This document shows, one piece after another, positions 1 through 8,488 of a DNA stretch of 64,000 bases. A model generated the notes under the pieces. It was not told the origin of the DNA. It did not search any database and saw nothing but the letters and a program-made list of their open reading frames with translations. The DNA comes from MAG-121220-bin8 sp964433845 (GTDB lineage: Bacteria > Bacteroidota > Bacteroidia > Flavobacteriales > Flavobacteriaceae). The position numbers were made by a program, and so were the translations under genes. Position 1 is the first letter of the stretch. Every line of letters begins with the position of its first letter. The stretch covers positions 62,001 to 126,000 of the forward strand of contig CAYSTA010000001.1 of assembly GCA_964433845.1 (NCBI GenBank), given 5' to 3'.

Positions 1-16
1 AAAACTATCTTTACCA

Positions 17-154
17 TTAGATTGACCTGTATCTTCTAAATTTATTCCAAGAAATTCTTTTTGTATTGCCTAGCATTACTTTTGTGTCTATTCTTTGATT
101 GAATTCCTCTCTGATTGAATTTAATTGTTGGTTTCCGTTTTCTGTTTTATTCAT
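17..154 (-). pseudogene. Short ORF after dnaK, probably the start of a frameshifted or edge-cut gene
   Basis: An ATG 23 nt downstream of the dnaK stop opens a 45-residue ORF beginning MNKTENGNQQLNSIREEF. It stops before the window edge, and its last 15 residues are rich in Arg and Trp and look out-of-frame. From about base 63 to the edge a second frame is open and gives a more protein-like sequence (AIQKEFLGINLEDTG...). That pattern suggests one reading frame broken by a small insertion or deletion near bases 63-75, either real or an assembly error. I do not recognise the product. The true gene would continue past the left edge. Confidence 0.3.
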
Positions 155-177
155 TAATTATTTTTTAAAAATATTTG

Positions 178-2091
178 TTATTTAACTTCCTCGAAATCAA
201 CATCTTGAACATCATCAGAAGAATCTTTTCCATTATCAGACTTAGCATTTCCTTTTGGTGCTGCACCAGGTGCACTTTGGGCAGATTCAGCTTGAGCTTT
301 ATATAATTCTTCTGATGCATTTTTCCAAGCTTCATTAATTCCTTCAAGAGCAGTTTTTATACTATCTATATCTTTAGATTCGTGCGCTTTCTTCAAGGTT
401 TCTAAGGATTCTTCTATTGCTTTTTTCTTATCCTTTGAAAGCTTATCTCCATATTCCTTTAATTGACTTTCCGTTTGAAAAATCATTGCATCTGCACTAT
501 TTAAAGTATCTACTTCTTCTTTTACTTTTTTATCTGATTCAGCATTTGCTTCTGCTTCTTTTTTCATTTTTTCAATTTCTGCCTCAGTTAACCCAGATGA
601 AGCTTCAATTCTAATATCTTGCGTTTTACCAGTAGCTTTATCGGCTGCAGTAACATGTATCATTCCATTTGCATCAATATCAAAAGTAACTTCAATTTGA
701 GGAACACCTCTAGGAGATGGTGGTATACCATCTAGATGAAACCTTCCAATAGTTTTATTGTCTTTGGCCATTGGTCTTTCTCCTTGAAGAACATGGATTT
801 CAACAGATGGCTGATTATCAGCAGCAGTTGAAAAAACTTGTGATTTTTTTGTAGGAATTGTAGTATTAGATTCTATTAGCTTAGTCATAACACTTCCCAT
901 AGTTTCTATACCTAAAGACAATGGTGTAACATCTAATAATAAAACATCCTTAACATCTCCTGTAAGTACTCCACCTTGAATAGCTGCTCCAATTGCAACA
1001 ACCTCATCAGGGTTAACACCTTTAGATGGTTTTTTACCAAAAAACTTCTCTACTTTTTCTTGAATTATAGGAATTCTTGTTGATCCTCCAACTAGAATAA
1101 CTTCATTTATATCTTTAACACTTAATCCTGCGTCACTTAGTGCCTTTTTTACTGGCTCCATTGATCTTTTAACCAGTTCTGTAGTTAATTGTTCAAACTT
1201 AGATTTAGTTAAAGTTTTAACAAGGTGTTTTGGACCGGATGAAGTTGCAGAAATATATGGTAAATTAATTTCTGTTTGGGCAGATGAAGAAAGCTCAATT
1301 TTAGCTTTTTCTGCAGCCTCCTTTAATCTCTGCAATGCCATAGGATCTTTTCTAAGGTCTATATCTTCTTGCTTTTTGAACTCATCTGCTAAAAATTGGA
1401 TAATAGCTTCATCAAAATCATCTCCACCTAATCTAGTATCACCATTTGTTGAAAGAACTTCAAAAACTCCATCTCCAAGTTCAAGGATAGAAATATCAAA
1501 TGTACCTCCACCTAAATCAAAAACTGCAATTTTTTGATCTTTTCCTGATTTATCCAAACCATAAGCTAATGCTGCTGCAGTTGGCTCATTTATAATTCTC
1601 TGAACTTTTAATCCAGCTATTTCTCCAGCTTCCTTTGTTGCTTGCCTTTGAGAATCATTAAAATATGCTGGCACAGTAATTACTGCTTCAGTAACTGCAT
1701 TACCTAGATAATCTTCTGCTGTTTTCTTCATTTTTTGAAGAGTCATAGCTGATAATTCTTGAGGAGTATATAATCTTCCATCTATATCAACTCTTGCAGT
1801 ATCATTATCTCCTTTAACCACTTTATATGCAGATCTCTCAGCATCTTTCTTTGATTCGCTATACTTACTCCCCATAAACCTCTTTATTGAGGCAACTGTT
1901 TTTGTAGGGTTAGTAACGGCTTGTCTTTTAGCAGGATCTCCTACCTTAATTTCTCCACCTTCAACAAAAGCTACTACAGAAGGTGTTGTTCTTTTTCCCT
2001 CAGCATTTGGTATAACTACTGGTTCATTTCCTTCCATCACGGAAACACAAGAATTTGTGGTTCCTAAATCAATTCCAATTATTTTGTTCAT
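178..2091 (-). CDS. dnaK: Molecular chaperone DnaK (Hsp70)
   Basis: This is the cytoplasmic ATP-driven chaperone that binds exposed hydrophobic segments and works with DnaJ and GrpE. The 637-residue product has the complete Hsp70 layout. The nucleotide-binding domain covers about residues 1-380, with phosphate-1 motif IDLGTTNSCV near residue 5 and VFDLGGGTFDIS near 190. It is followed by the substrate-binding sandwich, a charged helical lid and a conserved acidic C-terminus ending DVDFEEVK. I chose the ATG giving MNKIIGIDLG; an in-frame ATG 30 nt upstream would add ten residues not found in the family. It is divergent from panB. The spacer carries TGNCA repeats that may be a stress operator. 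dnaJ and grpE are not in the window. Confidence 0.97.
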   Translation of the reverse strand: MNKIIGIDLGTTNSCVSVMEGNEPVVIPNAEGKRTTPSVVAFVEGGEIKVGDPAKRQAVTNPTKTVASIKRFMGSKYSESKKDAERSAYKVVKGDNDTARVDIDGRLYTPQELSAMTLQKMKKTAEDYLGNAVTEAVITVPAYFNDSQRQATKEAGEIAGLKVQRIINEPTAAALAYGLDKSGKDQKIAVFDLGGGTFDISILELGDGVFEVLSTNGDTRLGGDDFDEAIIQFLADEFKKQEDIDLRKDPMALQRLKEAAEKAKIELSSSAQTEINLPYISATSSGPKHLVKTLTKSKFEQLTTELVKRSMEPVKKALSDAGLSVKDINEVILVGGSTRIPIIQEKVEKFFGKKPSKGVNPDEVVAIGAAIQGGVLTGDVKDVLLLDVTPLSLGIETMGSVMTKLIESNTTIPTKKSQVFSTAADNQPSVEIHVLQGERPMAKDNKTIGRFHLDGIPPSPRGVPQIEVTFDIDANGMIHVTAADKATGKTQDIRIEASSGLTEAEIEKMKKEAEANAESDKKVKEEVDTLNSADAMIFQTESQLKEYGDKLSKDKKKAIEESLETLKKAHESKDIDSIKTALEGINEAWKNASEELYKAQAESAQSAPGAAPKGNAKSDNGKDSSDDVQDVDFEEVK

Positions 2092-2134
2092 TTTTATAAT
2101 TTTATCATTAACAAATAACACATTTCAATGATTA

Positions 2135-2165
2135 TGCCATTGTAGGATTCCTGACATAGTGGCAG
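2135..2165. promoter_or_regulatory. TGNCA-type repeat cluster in the dnaK/panB spacer, candidate stress operator
   Basis: A TGCCA element lies at 2135-2139 and an imperfect 15-bp palindrome at 2151-2165 (CTGACATAGTGGCAG, form CTGnCA-N3-TGnCAG). They sit 44-74 nt upstream of the dnaK start. The symmetry is seen directly; a heat-shock regulatory role is inferred only from the position. Confidence 0.35.
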
Positions 2166-2225
2166 TAAATAATTTTAATCAATTATAGAATTAATATTTT
2201 AAATTACATTTACAAAAATTTTATT

Positions 2226-3038
2226 ATGTCTAATAAGAAATATAGAAGAGTAACAACACATACATTGTTAGAAATGAAACAAGGAGGTGATAAAATATCT
2301 ATGCTAACATGTTATGATTATTCAATGGCAAAAATTATTGATTCTTCAGGTATTGACATTATTTTGGTAGGAGATTCAGCATCAAATGTGATGGCAGGGC
2401 ATGAAACTACTTTACCTATAACTTTAGATCAAATGATCTATCATGCATCTTCGGTTGTAAGAGGAGTCAAGAGAGCTTTAGTTGTAGTTGATTTACCCTT
2501 TGGAAGTTATCAATCTGATCCTAATGAAGCATTAAGGTCTGCTATTAGAATTATGAAAGAATCTGGGGCTCATGCTGTAAAAATGGAAGGTGGATCAGAA
2601 ATTAAAGATTCGATAATAAAAATATTAAATGCAGGTATACCTGTAATGGGGCATCTAGGATTAACTCCTCAGTCAATTTATAAATTTGGAACTTATACAG
2701 TTAGAGCAAAAGAAAATAAAGAAGCAAAAAGATTAATAGATGATGCTAAACTTTTAGATGAACTGGGATGCTTTGGTATAGTTTTAGAAAAAATTCCAGC
2801 TGCAGTCTCAAAAAAAGTTACAAATGAAATAAATAGTCCTGTAATAGGAATTGGAGCGGGAAGTGATGTAGACGGCCAAGTATTAGTTGTTCATGATTTA
2901 GTTGGGCTTACTACAGAATTCAATCCAAGGTTTTTAAGAAGATATGTTGATTTAAATGATATAATGTCTAAAGCAATTAAAAGCTATATTAAAGATGTAA
3001 AAAACAAAAATTTTCCAAATAAAAATGAACAATATTAA
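2226..3038 (+). CDS. panB: 3-methyl-2-oxobutanoate hydroxymethyltransferase
   Basis: PanB transfers a hydroxymethyl group from methylene-tetrahydrofolate to 2-oxoisovalerate to make ketopantoate, the first committed step of pantothenate and CoA synthesis. The 270-residue protein has the family's usual length and landmarks: the N-terminal KISMLTCYDYSMAKIID, the metal-site region ILVGDSASNVMAGH near residue 45, GHLGLTPQ near 142 and GIGAGSDVDGQVLV near 208. It is cytoplasmic. It lies 6 nt ahead of a pseudouridine synthase and 0.8 kb before a leucine operon that draws on the same 2-oxoisovalerate pool. CoaBC and CoaE, later enzymes of the CoA route, are encoded about 20 kb away. Confidence 0.95.
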   Translation: MSNKKYRRVTTHTLLEMKQGGDKISMLTCYDYSMAKIIDSSGIDIILVGDSASNVMAGHETTLPITLDQMIYHASSVVRGVKRALVVVDLPFGSYQSDPNEALRSAIRIMKESGAHAVKMEGGSEIKDSIIKILNAGIPVMGHLGLTPQSIYKFGTYTVRAKENKEAKRLIDDAKLLDELGCFGIVLEKIPAAVSKKVTNEINSPVIGIGAGSDVDGQVLVVHDLVGLTTEFNPRFLRRYVDLNDIMSKAIKSYIKDVKNKNFPNKNEQY

Positions 3039-3044
3039 TTATTT

Positions 3045-3728
3045 GTGTTAGATATATTATTTGAAGACAATCATTTAATCATAGTTAATAAAATCCCTGG
3101 TGATTTAAGTCAAGGTGATATTACTGGAGATCAAACTTTGGGAGACAAGATAAAATCCTACTTAAAAAAAAAATATAATAAAAAAGGAAATGTCTATTTA
3201 GGAATAGCACACAGGCTAGATAGACCAACTAGTGGATTAATCATTTTTACTAAAACATCAAAAGCTCTTTCAAGAATAAATGAATTATTTAAGAAAAATG
3301 AAATAAAAAAAACATATTGGGCTATTGTTAACTTAATGGAAGAAAAAGTATCCGATAAGCTAGTTAACTATCTTATAAAAAATAAAAAACAAAACAAATC
3401 GTATGTAACTAATAGTTTAAATAAAGAATCAAAAAAAGCTATTTTAAATTATAAAAAAAAATTGGATTTAGATAAATACTCTCTTTTAAGCATAAATTTA
3501 GAAAGTGGAAGACATCATCAGATCAGAACACAATTGGCTTATATTGGTTATCCAATTAAAGGAGATTTAAAGTATGGTTATCCTAGATCTAATAAAGATG
3601 GTAGCATTCATTTACATTCAAGAAAAATAAGTTTTATACACCCTGTAACTAAAAAAAAGATACAAATTATAGCAAATCCTCCAAAAAACAATATTTGGGA
3701 CTTATGCCTTAACTATAACCAAAAATAG
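3045..3728 (+). CDS. RluA-family RNA pseudouridine synthase
   Basis: The protein is predicted to isomerise uridine to pseudouridine in rRNA or tRNA. The diagnostic catalytic motif GIAHRLDRPTSGLIIF, with the active-site Asp in HRLDR, is near residue 53, and SGRHHQIRTQLAYIGYPIKGD near residue 150 is the second family block. At 227 residues it has no N-terminal S4 domain, so it is the short catalytic-only type and the exact target cannot be assigned. Translation appears to begin at GTG, 6 nt after panB, so the two are probably co-transcribed. It is followed by a 63-nt gap before the leu operon. Confidence 0.88.
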   Translation: MLDILFEDNHLIIVNKIPGDLSQGDITGDQTLGDKIKSYLKKKYNKKGNVYLGIAHRLDRPTSGLIIFTKTSKALSRINELFKKNEIKKTYWAIVNLMEEKVSDKLVNYLIKNKKQNKSYVTNSLNKESKKAILNYKKKLDLDKYSLLSINLESGRHHQIRTQLAYIGYPIKGDLKYGYPRSNKDGSIHLHSRKISFIHPVTKKKIQIIANPPKNNIWDLCLNYNQK

Positions 3729-3791
3729 ATTTATTTACCTGATTTTATTACTTTTACCTTTCGAATATCTTTTTATAAACCTATTATATAA

Positions 3792-4964
3792 ATGAGCAAA
3801 GAAATTGTTAAAATTTTTGATACAACATTAAGAGATGGAGAACAAGTTCCTGGATGCAAGTTAAATACAGAACAAAAACTTATTATTGCTGAAAGACTTG
3901 ATGATTTAGGAGTAGATGTAATTGAAGCTGGTTTTCCTATTTCTAGTCCAGGAGACTTTAATTCCGTTATGGAAATTTCCAAAATTGTTAAGAATGCCTC
4001 TGTTTGTGGTTTAACTAGAGCGGTTAAAAAAGATATTGAAGTAGCAGCAGAATCTTTAAAAAAAGCAATCTATCCAAGAATTCATACAGGTATTGGCACA
4101 TCTGATTCCCATATCAAATATAAATTCAATTCTACTAGAGAAAAAATCATTGAACAAGGTTTTGAAGCAGTAAAATATGCTAAAAAGTTTGTAAATGATG
4201 TAGAATTTTATGCTGAAGATGCAGGAAGAACTGATAATGAATTTCTAGCCAAAGTTTGTGAAAAAATGATTGAAGCTGGAGCCACTGTTCTTAATATACC
4301 TGATACTACAGGTTATTGTCTTCCATTTGAATATGGAGAAAAAATTAAATTTCTTAAAGAAAATGTAAAAAATATTGATAAAGCTACTCTTTCATGTCAT
4401 TGCCACAATGATTTGGGTCTTGCTACAGCTAATTCTATTTATGGAGCATTAAATGGTGCAAGACAAATTGAATGTACTATTAATGGTATAGGTGAAAGAG
4501 CTGGAAATACATCATTAGAAGAAGTAGTTATGATAATGAGACAGCATGATAAATTAAATTTAGACACAAATATTAATTCTAAACTTTTATTTGATACAAG
4601 TAAAATGGTATCAGAAAGCATGGCAATGCCAGTTCAACCTAATAAAGCAATTGTGGGTGCTAATGCTTTTGCTCATAGTTCTGGAATTCATCAAGATGGA
4701 GTGATTAAAAAAAGAGAAACTTATGAGATTATAAATCCTCTAGATGTAGGAGTAAATGAGTCTGCAATAGTTCTTACTGCAAGAAGTGGTAGAGCTGCAC
4801 TAGCCTATAGAGCTAAAAATATAGGATTCCAATTGACTAAGGATGAATTAGATATTGTTTATTCTGAATTTTTAAAATTTGCTGATCAAAAAAAAGAAGT
4901 AAAAGACTTAGACATTCCTATCATCATAAAAAAATCTAATTTAAAATCTATTATTACTTTATAA
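3792..4964 (+). CDS. leuA: 2-isopropylmalate synthase-type enzyme, short form without regulatory domain
   Basis: This protein probably condenses acetyl-CoA with 2-oxoisovalerate to 2-isopropylmalate, the first committed step of leucine synthesis. The HMGL-like TIM barrel is clear: FDTTLRDGEQVPG at about residues 9-21, the metal-binding HCHND at about 204-208, then GIGERAGNTSLEE and a communication domain with FAHSSGIHQDGV. The 390-residue product ends without the roughly 120-residue C-terminal allosteric domain, so classical leucine feedback would not act on it directly. Homocitrate synthases and other relatives share this short architecture. The leucine assignment rests on position, 3 nt ahead of leuC in a leuCD-leuB operon. 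Confidence 0.83.
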   Translation: MSKEIVKIFDTTLRDGEQVPGCKLNTEQKLIIAERLDDLGVDVIEAGFPISSPGDFNSVMEISKIVKNASVCGLTRAVKKDIEVAAESLKKAIYPRIHTGIGTSDSHIKYKFNSTREKIIEQGFEAVKYAKKFVNDVEFYAEDAGRTDNEFLAKVCEKMIEAGATVLNIPDTTGYCLPFEYGEKIKFLKENVKNIDKATLSCHCHNDLGLATANSIYGALNGARQIECTINGIGERAGNTSLEEVVMIMRQHDKLNLDTNINSKLLFDTSKMVSESMAMPVQPNKAIVGANAFAHSSGIHQDGVIKKRETYEIINPLDVGVNESAIVLTARSGRAALAYRAKNIGFQLTKDELDIVYSEFLKFADQKKEVKDLDIPIIIKKSNLKSIITL

Positions 4965-4967
4965 ATC

Positions 4968-6362
4968 ATGAGTAATACATTGTTTGATAAGGTTTGGGAC
5001 TCCCATATAGTTCATACAATCAATAATGGACCAGATGTCTTATTTATAGACCGACATTTGGTACATGAAGTTACTAGTCCAGTAGCATTTTTGGGATTAA
5101 AAAACAGAAAAGCTAAAGTATTATTTCCAGATAAAACATTTGCAACAGCTGATCATAACACTCCAACAAAAAACCAACATCTTCCTATTAAAGACCCTTT
5201 ATCCGCTAATCAATTAAAAGCATTGGAGGAAAATTCCAAATTACATGGAATTTCATACTGGGGTTTAGGTCATAAAAAAAATGGGATTGTTCATGTTATT
5301 GGTCCAGAATATGGAATAACACAACCTGGAGCAACCATTGTTTGTGGTGATTCTCATACCTCAACTCATGGTGCATTTGGTGCAATAGCTTTTGGAATTG
5401 GAACATCTGAAGTTGAAATGGTTCTTTCTACCCAATGTATAATGCAACCTAAGCCTAAAAAAATGAGAATAAATGTCAATGGTAAATTAAATAAAGGTGT
5501 AACTCCAAAAGATGTAGCCCTTTTTATAATCTCTAAATTAACTACATCAGGTGCAACAGGCTATTTTGTTGAATATTCTGGAAATGTTTTTACAGAAATG
5601 AGCATGGAAGGAAGAATGACAGTTTGCAATTTAAGTATTGAAATGGGTGCAAGAGGAGGAATGATAGCGCCTGATAAAAAAACATTTAATTATTTAAAGA
5701 ATAGAGAATATAGTCCTAAGGGTGAAGATTGGAAAAAAGCAATGCAATATTGGTTAACATTGAAAAGTGATAAAAATGCAATTTTTGATAAGGAACTGGA
5801 ATTTGATGGAAATAAGATTGAACCCATGATAACTTATGGTACTAACCCTGGAATGGGAATGAGTATAGCAAATGGTATTCCTAAAACAATAAATCAAAAT
5901 AGTGAAGCTAAAACATATCATAAATCTCTTAAATACATGAATTTTAATGAGGGTGAAAGTATGTTAGGTAAAAAAATTGATTTTGTCTTTTTAGGAAGTT
6001 GTACTAATGGAAGAATAGAAGATTTTAGAGCATTTACTGAAATAGTTAAGGGTAAAAAGAAAGCACCAAATGTAACTGCTTGGTTAGTTCCTGGTTCTCA
6101 TAAAGTAGAAGAAGCTATAAAAGAAGAAGGATTATTATCTATTTTAGAAGAAGCTGGATTTGAATTAAGAGAACCTGGATGCTCAGCATGCCTAGCAATG
6201 AATGATGATAAAATACCAGCTGGTAAATATGCTGTAAGCACATCAAATAGAAATTTTGAAGGCAGACAAGGTCCCGGATCAAGAACATTGTTAGCAAGTC
6301 CTTTAGTAGCTGCCGCAGCTGCTATAACGGGAACTGTAACAGATCCAAGAACCTTATATTAA
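4968..6362 (+). CDS. leuC: 3-isopropylmalate dehydratase large subunit
   Basis: LeuC is the catalytic [4Fe-4S] subunit of isopropylmalate isomerase, converting 2- to 3-isopropylmalate with LeuD. The 464 residues have the normal bacterial LeuC length. The three iron-sulfur cysteines are visible in LGSCTNGRIEDF near residue 345 and in EPGCSACLAMNDD near 405. The substrate-binding GDSHTSTHGAFGAIAFGIGT lies near 130. It starts 3 nt after the LeuA-like gene and ends 6 nt before leuD, so the genes are almost certainly one transcript. In many bacteria the same subunits also serve citramalate-derived isoleucine synthesis, which fits the synthase encoded two genes downstream. Confidence 0.97.
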   Translation: MSNTLFDKVWDSHIVHTINNGPDVLFIDRHLVHEVTSPVAFLGLKNRKAKVLFPDKTFATADHNTPTKNQHLPIKDPLSANQLKALEENSKLHGISYWGLGHKKNGIVHVIGPEYGITQPGATIVCGDSHTSTHGAFGAIAFGIGTSEVEMVLSTQCIMQPKPKKMRINVNGKLNKGVTPKDVALFIISKLTTSGATGYFVEYSGNVFTEMSMEGRMTVCNLSIEMGARGGMIAPDKKTFNYLKNREYSPKGEDWKKAMQYWLTLKSDKNAIFDKELEFDGNKIEPMITYGTNPGMGMSIANGIPKTINQNSEAKTYHKSLKYMNFNEGESMLGKKIDFVFLGSCTNGRIEDFRAFTEIVKGKKKAPNVTAWLVPGSHKVEEAIKEEGLLSILEEAGFELREPGCSACLAMNDDKIPAGKYAVSTSNRNFEGRQGPGSRTLLASPLVAAAAAITGTVTDPRTLY

Positions 6363-6368
6363 TAACTT

Positions 6369-6965
6369 ATGGCATACGATAAATTTAATGTACTTGAAAG
6401 CTCTGCTGTTCCTCTACCAATTGAAAATATTGATACTGATCAAATTATTCCTGCTAGATTTTTAAAGGCAACTGAAAGAGTTGGTTTTGGAGATAATTTA
6501 TTTCGAGATTGGAGGTATGATTCAAAAAATCAACATAAAAAAGATTTTGTTTTAAATAATGATACGTATAGTGGAAAGATATTGGTAGCAGGAAAAAATT
6601 TTGGATCAGGATCATCTAGAGAACATGCTGCATGGGCTATTTATGATTATGGCTTTAGATGTGTTGTCTCAAGTTTTTTTGCTGATATTTTTAGAAACAA
6701 CTGTTTAAATATAGGTGTTCTCCCTGTTCAAGTTTCACCTAATTTTTTAGAGAATATCTTTAATGAAATTTATAAAAATCCTAATACAAAAATAAAAGTA
6801 GATCTTAAAAAACAAGTTATTAGTATAATTGAGAGTCATATATTTGAGTCATTTGAAATAAATGAATATAAAAAAGAAAATATGCTAAATGGTTATGATG
6901 ATATTGATTATTTAATGAATATAAAAAGTTCAATTGAAGAATTTGCAAAGCAAACTCCTCTTTAA
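6369..6965 (+). CDS. leuD: 3-isopropylmalate dehydratase small subunit
   Basis: LeuD is the swivelling small subunit that completes the active site of the LeuCD isomerase. The 198-residue protein has the family hallmarks: PLPIENIDTDQIIPARFLK near residue 17, GKNFGSGSSREHAAWAIYDYG near 75 and SSFFADIFRNNCLNIGVLP near 103. The length fits the bacterial long LeuD form. It lies 6 nt after leuC and 3 nt before the next synthase gene. Nothing unusual is seen. Confidence 0.96.
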   Translation: MAYDKFNVLESSAVPLPIENIDTDQIIPARFLKATERVGFGDNLFRDWRYDSKNQHKKDFVLNNDTYSGKILVAGKNFGSGSSREHAAWAIYDYGFRCVVSSFFADIFRNNCLNIGVLPVQVSPNFLENIFNEIYKNPNTKIKVDLKKQVISIIESHIFESFEINEYKKENMLNGYDDIDYLMNIKSSIEEFAKQTPL

Positions 6966-6968
6966 AGT

Positions 6969-8486
6969 ATGAAAAAAAGAATAGTTGAAATAATGGATAC
7001 AACCCTTAGAGATGGGGAACAAACATCTGGAATGTCCTTTTCAGCATCTGAAAAATTAACAATTTCTAAATTATTAATTGAAGAGTTAAAAATTGATCGA
7101 ATTGAGGTTGCTTCTGCTAGAGTGTCAAAAGGGGAATTTAAAGCAGTAGAAAACATTACTAATTGGGCTAAATCAAATGGCTATTTAAATAAAATTGAAA
7201 TTTTAACTTTCTTAGATAATGGAATTTCTCTTAATTGGTTATTAAAATCGGGAGCAAAAGTCCAAAACCTACTTACAAAAGGATCTTTAAATCATCTAAA
7301 ACATCAAATTAAGAAAACTCCAGAAAAACACTTTAAAGAAATTGATGATTCCATATTATCTGCTAAAAAGGAAGGTATAAGTACCAATGTTTATTTAGAA
7401 GATTGGAGTAATGGGATGAGAAATTCAAAGGAATATGTTTTTGAATTTCTTGATTTCCTAACAAAACAACCTATTGACAGAATTTTATTACCTGATACTC
7501 TAGGAGTTTTAACTCCTTCCGAAACATTTTTATTTGTATCTGAAATTATTAATAAATATCCCCAAACTCATTTTGATTTCCATGCTCATAACGATTATGA
7601 CCTTAGTGTCTCTAATGTAATTGAAAGTTTAAGAGCAGGTTGTCATGGTTTACATCTAACTGTAAATGGGATGGGTGAAAGAGCAGGAAATGCTCCTATG
7701 GCAAGTGTCGCAGCTGTAATAAAAGATTTTGTTAAAGATGTTGAAATTAATTTAAAAGAAGAATCCTTGTATAAAGTAAGTAAGTTAGTGTCTGCTTTTA
7801 CTGGTTTTAGAATTCCAGCTAATAAACCAATTGTAGGAGAAAATGTATTTACTCAAACTGCTGGAATTCATGCGGATGGAGATAGTAAGAAAAATTTATA
7901 TTATAACGACTTACTTCCTGAAAGATTTGGTAGAAAAAGAAAATATGCCTTGGGAAAAACGTCTGGTAAAGCTAATATTAAAAAAAATTTACTAGATTTA
8001 GGATTAACACTAAATAGTGATAACCTAAAAAAAGTAACCGAAAGAATTATTCAACTAGGTGATAAAAAAGAAAAGGTAACTGCTGAGGATCTTCCTTATA
8101 TAATTTCTGACGTTTTAAATAGCTCAGAGTTTAAAAATAAAACAATTATTAAATCTTATGTTTTAAAACACGAAAAAGGATTAAATCCTTCTGCAGATTT
8201 AGAAATTGAAATTGAAGGAATATTATTTAAAGAATCTTGTAATGGAGATGGTCAATTTGATGCCTTTATGAATGCGGTTAAAAAGATATACCTTTCTAAT
8301 AAAATAAATTTACCTTTATTAATTGACTACGCTGTTACAATACCACCAGGAAGTAATTCAGATGCTCTTTGTGAAACATTTATAACATGGAAAAATGAAA
8401 ACAAAGAATTTATAACCAGAGGACTAGATTCTGATCAAACAGTTTCAGCAATAAAGGCTACAGAAAAAATGCTAAATATTATATAA
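6969..8486 (+). CDS. cimA: Citramalate/2-isopropylmalate synthase family enzyme with C-terminal regulatory domain
   Basis: This is a second LeuA-superfamily enzyme, 505 residues long. Its TIM barrel begins with MDTTLRDGEQTSGMSF near residue 9, has the metal-binding HAHND near residue 207 and GMGERAGNAPMASV near 230. Unlike the 390-residue paralogue it has a C-terminal extension from about residue 370 that matches the LeuA dimer/regulatory domain. It is only distantly similar to the first synthase, so the two probably use different 2-oxoacids. Known flavobacterial operons of this layout suggest citramalate synthase (pyruvate plus acetyl-CoA, towards isoleucine), but a leucine role cannot be excluded from sequence alone. 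It sits between leuD and leuB, 3 nt and 2 nt away. Confidence 0.78.
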   Translation: MKKRIVEIMDTTLRDGEQTSGMSFSASEKLTISKLLIEELKIDRIEVASARVSKGEFKAVENITNWAKSNGYLNKIEILTFLDNGISLNWLLKSGAKVQNLLTKGSLNHLKHQIKKTPEKHFKEIDDSILSAKKEGISTNVYLEDWSNGMRNSKEYVFEFLDFLTKQPIDRILLPDTLGVLTPSETFLFVSEIINKYPQTHFDFHAHNDYDLSVSNVIESLRAGCHGLHLTVNGMGERAGNAPMASVAAVIKDFVKDVEINLKEESLYKVSKLVSAFTGFRIPANKPIVGENVFTQTAGIHADGDSKKNLYYNDLLPERFGRKRKYALGKTSGKANIKKNLLDLGLTLNSDNLKKVTERIIQLGDKKEKVTAEDLPYIISDVLNSSEFKNKTIIKSYVLKHEKGLNPSADLEIEIEGILFKESCNGDGQFDAFMNAVKKIYLSNKINLPLLIDYAVTIPPGSNSDALCETFITWKNENKEFITRGLDSDQTVSAIKATEKMLNII

Positions 8487-8488
8487 CT

